From the NCBI GenBank assembly GCA_945878725.1, contig CAMCTY010000010.1, positions 1 to 64,000 of the forward strand: 64,000 bases of DNA. Reading direction: 5' to 3'. Numbering within the stretch: the first letter of the stretch is position 1; the number at the start of each line of letters is the position of its first letter. The notes under the pieces were generated by a model. That model was not told the origin of the DNA. It ran no database searches and was given only the letters and a program-made list of their open reading frames with translations. A program made the translations under genes and the position numbers. Positions 25,199 to 33,411 of this stretch are shown piece by piece. This DNA comes from Bifidobacterium breve (GTDB lineage Bacteria; Actinomycetota; Acidimicrobiia; Acidimicrobiales; Acidimicrobilacustridaceae).

Positions 25199-27475
25199 AT
25201 GGCCGTTTCCGCCACCACCCCGATCGAATTGATCAACGCCGTCTACGGCCGACTCGCCGAGCGAGTCGAACTCGGACGCACCCGTCTCGGTCGCCCGCTC
25301 ACGTTCGCCGAGAAGGTTCTCGTAAACCATCTCCGTGATCCGCAGAACCAAGAACTTGAGCGCGGCCGCAGCTACGCCGATCTCGATCCCGATCGCGTCG
25401 CCATGCAGGACGCCACCGCCCAGATGGCACTGCTGCAGTTCATGACCGCCGGTTTGCCCGAGGCAGCCGTGCCGTCAACCGTTCACTGCGATCATCTGAT
25501 CCAGGCAAAGAGCGAAGGTCGCATCGACCTTGCGGTCGCCAACGATGTCAATGCCGAGGTTTACGACTTCCTCGAATCCGTTTCGGCCAAGTACGGCATC
25601 GGCTTCTGGAAGCCCGGCTCCGGCATCATCCACCAGGTCGTTCTCGAGCAGTACGCGTTCCCCGGCGGCATGATGATCGGCACCGATAGCCACACCCCCA
25701 ACGCTGGTGGTCTCGGCATGATCGCAATCGGTGTCGGTGGAGCCGATGCCGTCGACGTCATGACCGGCTACCCGTTCAACGTTCGCTGGCCCAAGCTGAT
25801 CGGCGTGAAGCTCACCGGTGAACTCGCCGGTTGGTCGGCTCCGAAGGACATCATCCTCGAGGTCGCTCGCATCCTCACCGTCAAGGGCGGCACCGGCGCC
25901 ATCGTCGAGTACTTCGGCCCCGGCGCCAACTCGATCTCCTGCACCGGCAAGGCAACGATCTGCAACATGGGTGCAGAAATCGGTGCCACTACGTCGCTGT
26001 TCCCCTACGACGCGGCCATGTCTCGCTATCTCAAGTCCACCGACCGTGCGGCGGCGGCCGAAGCAGCCGACGCCGTTGCCGCCGACCTGCGCGCCGATGA
26101 CGACGTGCTCGCCAATCCCGAGAAGTACTTCGATGAGGTCATCGAGATCAACCTCTCGACCCTTGAACCGCTCATCAATGGCCCGCACACCCCTGACCGC
26201 GCCCGCAAGGTGAGCGAACTCGGCGCCGAAGCCAAGGCCGAAGGTTGGCCGATGGAAATCTCGTCAGCCCTTATCGGATCGTGCACGAACTCCTCGTACG
26301 AGGACATCAGTCGCGCTGCGTCGATCGCCCGCTTCGCTGCAGAGAACGGACTCAGCGCCAAGACGCCGCTCCTTGTCACCCCAGGTTCCGAGCAAGTTCG
26401 CGCCACTATCGAACGTGACGGCCTTCTCGCCGATCTCGAACAGATCGGTGCGACCGTGCTCGCCAATGCGTGCGGTCCGTGTATCGGGCAGTGGTCGCGC
26501 AGCGATGTGAAAGAGGGCGACACCAACATCATTGTCACCTCTTACAACCGCAACTTCCCGAAGCGCAACGACGGACTCGCATCGACGCTCGCGTTTGTCA
26601 CATCACCCGAAACCGTCGTGGCTATGGCGCTCGCCGGTCGCGTCGATTTCGATCCCATCACCGACACGCTTACGAACGCGTCGGGCGAACAGGTTTCGAT
26701 TCCGATTCCGGTGGGTATGGAACTTCCCGAAAAAGGCTTCACCCCCGGCGAGAGCAGTTTCATCGCTCCCCCAGCCGACAACTCGGGCGTTTCAGTGAAG
26801 GTCTCCCCGACTTCCGATCGTCTCCAGCTTCTTGAGCCCTTCGATGCGTGGGACGGCAATGACTTCACCAATCTGCCGATCCTCATGAAGGCCAAGGGCA
26901 AGTGCACGACCGATCACATCTCGGCGGCTGGTCCGTGGCTTAAGTATCGCGGCCATCTCGAGAACATCTCGGGCAACATGTTCATCGGTGCCGTCAACGC
27001 CTTCACTGACGAGGTCGGTCAGGGCAAGGATCAACTCGACGGCACGACCAAGTCCTTCCCCGACATCGGCAAGAGCTATCACCAAGCCGGTCAGGGCTGG
27101 ATCGCCATCGGTGACGAGAACTACGGCGAAGGTTCGTCACGCGAGCACGCCGCAATGGAGCCTCGCTACCGCGGCGCGAAGGTTGTACTCACCCGCAGCT
27201 TCGCCCGCATCCATGAGACCAACCTCAAGAAGCAGGGTGTGCTTCCGCTCGTGTTCGCCGATCCGAAGGTTTACGACCTCATCGAGCAGGACGATCGCAT
27301 CAACGTTCTTGACCTTGCCAATCTCACTCCGGATGTTCCGGTGAAGTGCCAGATCGTGAAGCCCGACGGCACGACGATCGACTTCGAAGGCATCCAGACG
27401 ATGAACGACGAGCAGATCGGCTGGTTCAAGGCCGGCGGCGCACTCAACATCATCCGTCAGCGCCAGGGCGTCTAA
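25199..27475 (+). CDS. acn: Aconitate hydratase (mitochondrial-type)
   Basis: 758 residues, close to the mitochondrial-type family and shorter than AcnA (~890). Cys362 (GSCTNSS), Cys425 and Cys428 (ACGPCIGQW) are the [4Fe-4S] ligands. [11 protein letters not shown] and [14 protein letters not shown] (swivel domain) are present. It isomerises citrate to isocitrate via cis-aconitate; citrate synthase lies ~3.6 kb downstream. The 120-bp upstream gap has TAGACT (25134-25139) as a weak -10 candidate. It is convergent with the BKACE gene, 15 bp apart. Confidence 0.95.
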   Translation: MAVSATTPIELINAVYGRLAERVELGRTRLGRPLTFAEKVLVNHLRDPQNQELERGRSYADLDPDRVAMQDATAQMALLQFMTAGLPEAAVPSTVHCDHLIQAKSEGRIDLAVANDVNAEVYDFLESVSAKYGIGFWKPGSGIIHQVVLEQYAFPGGMMIGTDSHTPNAGGLGMIAIGVGGADAVDVMTGYPFNVRWPKLIGVKLTGELAGWSAPKDIILEVARILTVKGGTGAIVEYFGPGANSISCTGKATICNMGAEIGATTSLFPYDAAMSRYLKSTDRAAAAEAADAVAADLRADDDVLANPEKYFDEVIEINLSTLEPLINGPHTPDRARKVSELGAEAKAEGWPMEISSALIGSCTNSSYEDISRAASIARFAAENGLSAKTPLLVTPGSEQVRATIERDGLLADLEQIGATVLANACGPCIGQWSRSDVKEGDTNIIVTSYNRNFPKRNDGLASTLAFVTSPETVVAMALAGRVDFDPITDTLTNASGEQVSIPIPVGMELPEKGFTPGESSFIAPPADNSGVSVKVSPTSDRLQLLEPFDAWDGNDFTNLPILMKAKGKCTTDHISAAGPWLKYRGHLENISGNMFIGAVNAFTDEVGQGKDQLDGTTKSFPDIGKSYHQAGQGWIAIGDENYGEGSSREHAAMEPRYRGAKVVLTRSFARIHETNLKKQGVLPLVFADPKVYDLIEQDDRINVLDLANLTPDVPVKCQIVKPDGTTIDFEGIQTMNDEQIGWFKAGGALNIIRQRQGV

Positions 27476-27490
27476 CCGACACAACCGAGC

Positions 27491-28366
27491 TCAGCGGCGC
27501 GGAAGTTCGAGTATTTCGGCCGCCTCGTCGCACGTTGCGACAGCGACTCCCAATGCGTCACAGACCGCAACGGCTTCGTTGACGAGTTCGACATTCGTTG
27601 GTGTGCGTTCGCCGGCGAAGAACTCCAGGCCGAGATGGATGTGTCCGCCGCGTTCTACGGCGTAACGAGCAAGTCCAGTTTCGACCACGTCGCCACCAAC
27701 AACCGAGACCGCCCATGGAACGGGACAGTCACCGAGCAACTCGAGATACGCGTCTAGAGCGAGTGTGGTGGCGGGCAGACCAAACGGGGCGCCCAAGTAA
27801 CCGCGCTCGGTCGACAGGTAAAACTTGAACATGGTTCCGGCCGGCAATCGGCCTGCCTTCCACCACGCGAGAGCAGTCCGCAGGAACCCGGGTTCATACA
27901 TCGCGAGGCTCGGACCCAGTTGCTGTGATGCCGATAACTCCAACTGCTCAGCGATGCTGTCGTAGCTGTTCGAGTACACGAATCCACCGACAGGAACACC
28001 GTCGGGACCAACCCCACCAAGATTGACTGATCCAGGATCGCAAAGACTCAGACGCATCAGTCCGGTTGCACCGAGTATCTCGAGGTGACGAAGATCGAGT
28101 CGACCATCGATTGCATTGGCGGTCGGATAGAGCAGAGCATCGGGTCGCTCATCAAGAACAGGTCGCCAGCAGTTCAGGTACTCCTCGGCAACGGTGGCTG
28201 GTTCACCACTTCCGGAAATGTGGTTGTGGATGATCGATGCGCCAGCCTGAAACGTTGCGAGCGCATCGACAGCGATCTCGGCGGCGGTTCTCGGCACATG
28301 TGGGTTCGTCGATTTCTGCGTGATCCCGTTGATGGCCGACTCGATGATGACTGCTCCCCGTTCCAT
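27491..28366 (-). CDS. BKACE family (DUF849) beta-keto acid cleavage enzyme
   Basis: 291 residues. The N-terminal VIIESAINGITQKSTNPHVPRT and the metal-binding SIIHNHISGSGEPAT match the TIM-barrel BKACE family, with GGHIHLGLE near the C-terminus. These Zn enzymes cleave beta-keto acids with acetyl-CoA to give acetoacetate and a CoA ester; the best-known member acts on 3-keto-5-aminohexanoate in lysine fermentation. Substrate here is unknown, and no other lysine-fermentation gene is nearby. TAGGGT (28374-28379 on the minus strand) ends 7 nt before the ATG, giving a promoter separate from the 6C RNA upstream. Confidence 0.85.
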   Translation of the reverse strand: MERGAVIIESAINGITQKSTNPHVPRTAAEIAVDALATFQAGASIIHNHISGSGEPATVAEEYLNCWRPVLDERPDALLYPTANAIDGRLDLRHLEILGATGLMRLSLCDPGSVNLGGVGPDGVPVGGFVYSNSYDSIAEQLELSASQQLGPSLAMYEPGFLRTALAWWKAGRLPAGTMFKFYLSTERGYLGAPFGLPATTLALDAYLELLGDCPVPWAVSVVGGDVVETGLARYAVERGGHIHLGLEFFAGERTPTNVELVNEAVAVCDALGVAVATCDEAAEILELPRR

Positions 28367-28406
28367 CGGCCCGACCCTAGATCGGGATCCTCATGGGCAC
28401 CGGGGC

Positions 28407-28446
28407 AAAAAAGCCGGACCCGACTCTGGGGGCAGAGTCGGGTCCG
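28407..28446 (-). terminator. Intrinsic terminator of the 6C RNA
   Basis: A perfect 14-bp stem, GGACCCGACTCTG with its complement plus one closing C-G pair (28415-28428 and 28433-28446), surrounds a 4-nt loop. Six Ts on the minus strand (28412 to 28407) follow shortly after it. It lies upstream of the BKACE promoter, so it ends the small RNA and not that gene. Confidence 0.93.
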
Positions 28447-28537
28447 ATCACGAGTGGAAATCGTCGGGGGGACAATCTCGACACTCATCAGCGAACACTC
28501 TTCAGAGGGGGGCCTGATTCATGAGCGTTCGTCGTTG
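28407..28537 (-). ncRNA. 6C RNA (two C6-loop hairpins plus intrinsic terminator)
   Basis: On the minus strand, hairpin 1 (28530 to 28493) pairs GAACGCTC with GAGTGTTC and TCAG with CTGA around a loop holding CCCCCC (28512-28507). Hairpin 2 (28486 to 28452) pairs GAGTG with CACTC and an inner 8-bp stem around a second CCCCCC loop (28471-28466). A 14-bp terminator stem and six Ts follow. Two stem-loops with six cytosines and a terminator define the actinobacterial 6C RNA. CATTAT (28550 to 28545) may be its -10; the 5' end is approximate. C-rich loops may pair with G-rich ribosome-binding sites. Confidence 0.9.
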
Positions 28538-28593
28538 TCCTCAAATAATGCCCGAATGTTACCGATCGGTCCAACTGTTCTTAGAGATTCGTG

Positions 28594-28612
28594 CCATCAT
28601 TATTTGTGATGG
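28594..28612. promoter_or_regulatory. Inverted repeat at the LysR gene start, possible autoregulatory operator
   Basis: CCATCA-N7-TGATGG is a perfect inverted repeat containing ATCA-N7-TGAT, the T-N11-A pattern of LysR operators. It covers the -10-like CATTAT (28598-28603) and the ATG (28609) of the LysR gene. It lies about 50 bp from the 6C RNA promoter. Confidence 0.5.
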
Positions 28613-29526
28613 ACCTTCGGCAACTGAATTCACTACTCGCAGTGGTCGACCACGGAGGCTTCTCCTCGGCCGGCCGCGCCCTGCACACCGTGCAGTCCAA
28701 CGTCTCTGCCCACGTCGCCCGGCTGGAGAAGGAGTTGGGCGTGGTGCTCATCGACCGTGCCACCGGTTCGCTCACCGAGGAGGGCGCGGTCGTGGTAGGG
28801 CGGACTCGCCGGATCCATGCCGAGCTCGATGCGCTCATCGCCGATGTCGCATCAGTAAGGAATCAGGTCGCCGGACTCGTCCGCATCGGGCTGATCGGGA
28901 CCACCGCCCGATGGATCGTCCCGACCCTCGTCGAGGAGGTCGCCCAGCGCCACCCACTTGTCCGCCTTGAAGTACACGATGCGACAACGCCAGCGTTGAT
29001 GGTGCAACTCGAAGCGGGCGAGATCGATTTAGCCGTGGTCACGATGCCGGTGAACGAACCCGGTTTCACCATCGAACTGCTCTTCGAAGAGGATCGCCTG
29101 CTGGCCGTCTCCGCCGGCCATCCCCTCCAGCACCGCACCGAGATCACCCTCGCAGACCTCGACGGGATGCCCCTCATTCTCGAACCGGCGAGCCGACCAT
29201 TCCGGCGACTGTTTGAAACCCTGATGGCCGAGCAGGGATATTCACTTGTGGCGAAAGCAGAGATCGATGGCACCCGACTCATGACCTCGATGGTGTTCGA
29301 GGGTTTCGGGGCCGCGATCGTCCCAGCCACCGCAATCCCGCTCTGGCTTGGAGGCAATTGGCGAACCATGACGATCCACGGGCTCACCGGCCGGTCCGTC
29401 GGCCTCGCCACCCGCCGCAAGGGGTTACTCTCAACTCCTGCCCGTGCCGTCGGCGAACTGCTCCGCGAAGTCATCGCTGATCGGGCCACCCGCCATCCGG
29501 GAATCCATCCCGCCCGAATGTCCTGA
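28609..29526 (+). CDS. LysR-family transcriptional regulator
   Basis: 305 residues from ATG 28609 (MDLRQLNSLLAVVDHGGF), the usual LysR N-terminus. The winged HTH has SSAGRALHTVQSNVSAHVARLEKELG. The substrate-binding domain begins near residue 92 with VRIGLIGTTARWIVPTLVEE. It is divergent from the 6C RNA and BKACE gene and precedes the acyl-CoA carboxyltransferase gene by 58 bp. It could regulate either; the effector is unknown. The inverted repeat at its start suggests autoregulation. Confidence 0.92.
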   Translation: MDLRQLNSLLAVVDHGGFSSAGRALHTVQSNVSAHVARLEKELGVVLIDRATGSLTEEGAVVVGRTRRIHAELDALIADVASVRNQVAGLVRIGLIGTTARWIVPTLVEEVAQRHPLVRLEVHDATTPALMVQLEAGEIDLAVVTMPVNEPGFTIELLFEEDRLLAVSAGHPLQHRTEITLADLDGMPLILEPASRPFRRLFETLMAEQGYSLVAKAEIDGTRLMTSMVFEGFGAAIVPATAIPLWLGGNWRTMTIHGLTGRSVGLATRRKGLLSTPARAVGELLREVIADRATRHPGIHPARMS

Positions 29527-29584
29527 AATCTGCTGCATGTCCTGAACTGCAACTGTCGATCACCGCTTTGCGACTTCTTCTCTG

Positions 29585-30973
29585 ATGACTCCTCCCCCGC
29601 CTCCGCCACCATCAACGGGTCACACCGTGCAGTTGCGCTCGCGGGTGCCCGGCGTCGTGCGGGCGGAGATCACCTCGATCGATACGGTCCATGGACTGCG
29701 ATCCATCGTGCGTGTCCGCATCGGTCGGACCGAGAAGGCCGGCGCTCTCTCTCCACGTGATGGCGAGTCGATCGCCGAAGCGGCCCACGCCGCACTCGCC
29801 GAACGACTGCCGGTTGTTGTCGAACTGTCCTCCACTGGCGCCGACATCGGCGAAGGGCTTGCCGCCCTGCACGGATGGGGTCAGGCGGCGAAAGCCCTCA
29901 CGGCGTGCTCGGGCATTGTCCCCACCGTCATAACCGTCAGTGGTCCTGCGGTGTCCGGGCCTGCGCTCATGCTCGGCCTTGCCGACCATGTGGTCATGAC
30001 TCAAGAGGCCTATGCGTTTGTAAGCGGGCCGCACATGGTCCGGCAGTTCACCGGCGTTCCGATCGCAGCCGTTGATCTCGGTGGCGCCGCCAATCACGCC
30101 CGACACACGGGCGTCGCCAGCGTCGTCGTCGCTGATGACGACGCCGCACGCGAGGCCGTTGCCGCACTGTTCGATTACTTGCCGTCGCACAATGACGAGC
30201 TGCCCCCGCAGATTCCTACCGATGACCCGGTTGACCGACTCACCCCGGAGGCCGGCGCAATCATTCCGGCTACCGCGACCGGAAGCTACGACGTCCGCAC
30301 CGTGATGCGCTCGCTCGCTGATGATGGCGAGATCCTCGAACAGAAGGCGGCCTGGGCTCCCAACCTCGTGACAGCGTTCGCCTCCATCGGCGGTCGACCT
30401 ATCGGCTTTGTCGCCAATCAACCCTGCGCTCTCGCCGGCACGCTCGACATCCCCGCCTCGCAAAAGGGCGCCAGATTCGTTGCGTTCTGCGATGCGTTCA
30501 ACATCCCCCTCGTGACGCTGGTGGACACTCCAGGCTTCTACCCGGGCAAGGATCTCGAATGGCGCGGGATGATCCGCCACGGGGCACAGATGGCGTTCGC
30601 CTATGCGAGAGCCACGGTTCCGCGTGTCAACGTGACGCTGCGAAAGAGCTATGGCGGGGCGTACATCGTCATGGATTCCAAGGAGATGGGTAACGATCTC
30701 GCCCTTGCCTGGCCTTCGGCGGAGATTGCCGTCATGGGAGCGAAAGGTGCCGTCGAGATCCTCCACCGACGGGCCACTCCCGAGGAACGACTCGAGCTCG
30801 AAACCGCCTACGAAGCTCGTCTCCTCAACCCGTATATCGCTGCGGACAGGGGATTCATCGACGCGGTGATCGATCCAGCCGACACTCGTCGAGAAATCGC
30901 GGCGGCGCTCGCCGTGCTCGAGAACAAGCGCGAAAAACTCGGTCCGCGCTCGCACGACAACACGCCGCTCTGA
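29585..30973 (+). CDS. Acyl-CoA carboxylase carboxyltransferase subunit (AccD/PccB-like), short form
   Basis: 462 residues versus ~510-540 for usual PccB/AccD proteins. A proline-rich N-terminus replaces part of the first crotonase-like domain. Conserved segments are SGPHMVRQFTG with DLGGAANHA, LAGTLDIPASQKGARFV, TLVDTPGFYPGKDLEWRGM and RKSYGGAYIVMDSK with AWPSAEIAVMGAKGA. It should move CO2 from biotin to an acyl-CoA such as propionyl-CoA, but no biotin carboxylase subunit is adjacent. It follows the LysR gene by 58 bp. Confidence 0.85.
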   Translation: MTPPPPPPPSTGHTVQLRSRVPGVVRAEITSIDTVHGLRSIVRVRIGRTEKAGALSPRDGESIAEAAHAALAERLPVVVELSSTGADIGEGLAALHGWGQAAKALTACSGIVPTVITVSGPAVSGPALMLGLADHVVMTQEAYAFVSGPHMVRQFTGVPIAAVDLGGAANHARHTGVASVVVADDDAAREAVAALFDYLPSHNDELPPQIPTDDPVDRLTPEAGAIIPATATGSYDVRTVMRSLADDGEILEQKAAWAPNLVTAFASIGGRPIGFVANQPCALAGTLDIPASQKGARFVAFCDAFNIPLVTLVDTPGFYPGKDLEWRGMIRHGAQMAFAYARATVPRVNVTLRKSYGGAYIVMDSKEMGNDLALAWPSAEIAVMGAKGAVEILHRRATPEERLELETAYEARLLNPYIAADRGFIDAVIDPADTRREIAAALAVLENKREKLGPRSHDNTPL

Positions 30974-31022
30974 TCTAGGGCTTTCTGCCACGCAGACGGC
31001 ATCGCCCCCTCGCCACGGCCAC

Positions 31023-31085
31023 TAGTATGCGAGTGAATCGCACCGAAGTCGGCAGATGTTCGTCGACATCTTCCTGCCGACTTTT
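31023..31085 (+). promoter_or_regulatory. gltA promoter and 5'-leader hairpin
   Basis: TAGTAT (31023-31028) is a -10 candidate. A 10-bp stem (AAGTCGGCAG 31046-31055 with CTGCCGACTT 31074-31083) encloses a second ATGT/ACAT stem and is followed by TT. It would sit near the 5' end of the mRNA, 20 nt before the GTG start. It may stabilise the message or act as an attenuator; the T run is short. Confidence 0.5.
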
Positions 31086-31103
31086 CACCCAAGTGGAGCC
31101 TTT

Positions 31104-32372
31104 GTGAGCGAGAGCGTAACAATCACCGATAACCGAACCGGTCAGTCGATCGAGATTCCCATCGAGAATGGTGGTGTCGACGCCGCAAAGTGGTCGAAGT
31201 TGCTCCCTGGCATCTGGTTCTACGATCCGTCCTTCTCCACCACTGCCGCAGCATCAAGTTCCATCACCGATCTCGATGGCGAAGCGGGCATCCTGCGCTA
31301 CCGCGGTTATCCGATCGAACAACTTGCCGAGAGCTCGACGTATCTCGAAGTTGCGTACCTGCTCATCCACGGAGAACTGCCCACACCCGAGCAGTACACG
31401 GCGTGGCAGCACGACATCACGTATCACACGTTCATCCACGAGAACGTTCGCAAGCGCTTCATGGAGGGCTTCCATCACGACGCTCATCCGATGGGAATCC
31501 TCGTCTCGACTCTTGCTGCGCTCTCGACGTTCTACCCGGATGCCAAGCAGATCTTTGACGAAGAAAGCCGTTACAAGCAGATCATTCGTCTGATCGCGAA
31601 AATGCCGACAATCGCCGCCGGCGCCCATCGTCACAGCGTTGGCATGCCGTTCGTCTACCCAGACAACAGCATGGACTTTGCCTCCAACTTCCTCTCCATG
31701 ATGTGGAAAGTGGCCGAGCCCCGCTACGAGGCAAACCCCGTCCTTTCCCGTGCGCTCGACGTGCTGTTCATCCTTCACGCCGATCATGAGCAGAACTGCT
31801 CCACCACGGCAATGCGTGTCGTTGGTTCCGCCCACGCCGATCCGTATTCCGCGTCGGCCGCCGCTGCTGCTGCCCTCTATGGCCCCCGCCACGGTGGCGC
31901 TAATGAAGCCGTCATCCGCATGCTCACCGAGATCGGCACCATCGACAACGTCGAACCGTTCATCGCCGACGTGAAAGCCGGCAAGGGTCTCTTGCAGGGC
32001 TTCGGTCATCGCGTCTACAAGAACTTCGATCCGCGGGCCACGATCATCAAGAAGATCGCCTACGACGTGTTCGAGGTGACCGGTAAGAACAAGTTGCTCG
32101 ACATCGCGCTCAAGCTGGAAGAAACCGCCCTCGCCGACGAATACTTCGTCAGCCGCAAGCTCTACCCGAACGTCGACTTCTACTCAGGTCTGATCTACCA
32201 GGCCATGGGCTTCCCGATGGAGATGTTCACGGTGCTGTTCGCCATCCCGCGTGTTTCGGGTTGGCTTGCCCACTGGACCGAGATGCTCGATCAGAACGTC
32301 CGCATCGCTCGCCCCCGTCAGCTCTACGTGGGTTCCGATGTGCGCAACTACGTGCCCATCGGCGAGCGCTAA
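31104..32372 (+). CDS. gltA: Citrate synthase (type II)
   Basis: 422 residues from GTG 31104, with GGAG 5 nt upstream; the frame runs back to 31056 but that would lie in the leader hairpin. Active-site segments are HADHEQNCST (first His), GPRHGGANEAV (second His) and YPNVDFYSG (Asp). It condenses oxaloacetate and acetyl-CoA. Aconitase lies upstream on the same strand but is not co-transcribed. Its stop overlaps the convergent quinone oxidoreductase by 4 bp. Confidence 0.95.
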   Translation: MSESVTITDNRTGQSIEIPIENGGVDAAKWSKLLPGIWFYDPSFSTTAAASSSITDLDGEAGILRYRGYPIEQLAESSTYLEVAYLLIHGELPTPEQYTAWQHDITYHTFIHENVRKRFMEGFHHDAHPMGILVSTLAALSTFYPDAKQIFDEESRYKQIIRLIAKMPTIAAGAHRHSVGMPFVYPDNSMDFASNFLSMMWKVAEPRYEANPVLSRALDVLFILHADHEQNCSTTAMRVVGSAHADPYSASAAAAAALYGPRHGGANEAVIRMLTEIGTIDNVEPFIADVKAGKGLLQGFGHRVYKNFDPRATIIKKIAYDVFEVTGKNKLLDIALKLEETALADEYFVSRKLYPNVDFYSGLIYQAMGFPMEMFTVLFAIPRVSGWLAHWTEMLDQNVRIARPRQLYVGSDVRNYVPIGER

Positions 32373-33361
32373 ACGTCGATCAAGATCTTTCCCACATTGG
32401 CATTGGTCTCCATATACGCATGGGCCGCGCCGATGTCGGCGAGGGGATAGCGCGAGTCGATCACCGGGCGCGCCAGCCCTGCGATGAACAGCGGCAACAC
32501 TTCGGCAGCGAAACGCCGGCTGATGGCGATCTTTTCCGCAAGCGGACGTGAACGCAGCACTGTCCCGATGAGCGTTGCCCGTTTCGGCAACATCATCCCG
32601 ATGTTCACTTCGGTGCGACCGCCGCCCATCGTTCCAACCTGAACGATCGTCCCGCCCACGCGGATGGCCGCAATGTTCCGGTCGACATAGTCGCCACCGA
32701 TCACATCCAACACCACGTCGACACCAACACCGCCGGTGAAGGCGCTCGCAGCGGCGACAAAGTCCTCCGTCGCGTAGTCAATGGCAAGGTCGGCACCGAG
32801 CGCTCGACACGCATCAAGCTTCTTTGCCGATGTCGTGACGATCACGCGTGCACCCATTGCTTTGCAGATCTGAATTGCCGCCGTTCCAACGCCAGAGGCT
32901 CCGGCGTGGACAAGCGCAACCCGCCCAGAGGTCAGGCCTCCTTGGACAACCAACGCATCGAATGCGGTGATCCATACTTCGGGGATCGCTGCGGCGTCGG
33001 ACAGTGCAACCGTCGACGGGACCCGGAGCACCTGATGCTCGTGAACGACAAGCTTCTCGGCATAGGACCCGCCGCCAACGATCCCCATGACTTCGTCGCC
33101 GACGGACAGTGCGCCAACTCGTTCCCCAAGGGCGGCGACCCTGCCCGAGAACTCCATTCCGGGGATCTCCGGTGCCGGAGGAGTGAATCCGGCGAGCAAC
33201 GGGCTGGGGTAAAGACCCCGGCGCTGGAGCAGATCGGCTCGGTTGAGTGCCGTGGCAACGATGTCAACCAGGACCTCTTCGGGACCGGGAATCGGATCGG
33301 ACACCTCCGTCAATCGGAGAACATCAACTTCGCCATATTCCGTTAGAACGATCGCGCGCAT
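32369..33361 (-). CDS. NAD(P)H:quinone oxidoreductase, zeta-crystallin/PIG3-like
   Basis: 330 residues. It is a zinc-free medium-chain dehydrogenase: ALNRADLLQRRGLYP near the N-terminus, IPGMEFSGRVAALG, and the nucleotide-binding HAGASGVGTAAIQI. The pattern matches the PIG3/TP53I3 subgroup that reduces quinones with NADPH. No zinc ligands are visible. TAGGCT (33369-33374 on the minus strand) ends 7 nt before the ATG. It is divergent from the molybdopterin oxidoreductase gene. Confidence 0.88.
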   Translation of the reverse strand: MRAIVLTEYGEVDVLRLTEVSDPIPGPEEVLVDIVATALNRADLLQRRGLYPSPLLAGFTPPAPEIPGMEFSGRVAALGERVGALSVGDEVMGIVGGGSYAEKLVVHEHQVLRVPSTVALSDAAAIPEVWITAFDALVVQGGLTSGRVALVHAGASGVGTAAIQICKAMGARVIVTTSAKKLDACRALGADLAIDYATEDFVAAASAFTGGVGVDVVLDVIGGDYVDRNIAAIRVGGTIVQVGTMGGGRTEVNIGMMLPKRATLIGTVLRSRPLAEKIAISRRFAAEVLPLFIAGLARPVIDSRYPLADIGAAHAYMETNANVGKILIDV

Positions 33362-33411
33362 GATCGAAAGCCTACGATGCCGGAGCGAACCCCTCCCTCG
33401 GATGGAGAATC

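Noticed and set aside
28415-28446. Strong hairpin as an attenuator in the BKACE leader
   Set aside because: The BKACE gene has its own -10 (28374-28379) downstream of the hairpin, and the hairpin ends a complete 6C RNA.
29612-30991. 459-codon antisense frame over the acyl-CoA carboxyltransferase
   Set aside because: It mirrors a conserved enzyme, shows low-complexity Arg/Gly/Asp composition and no start signal.
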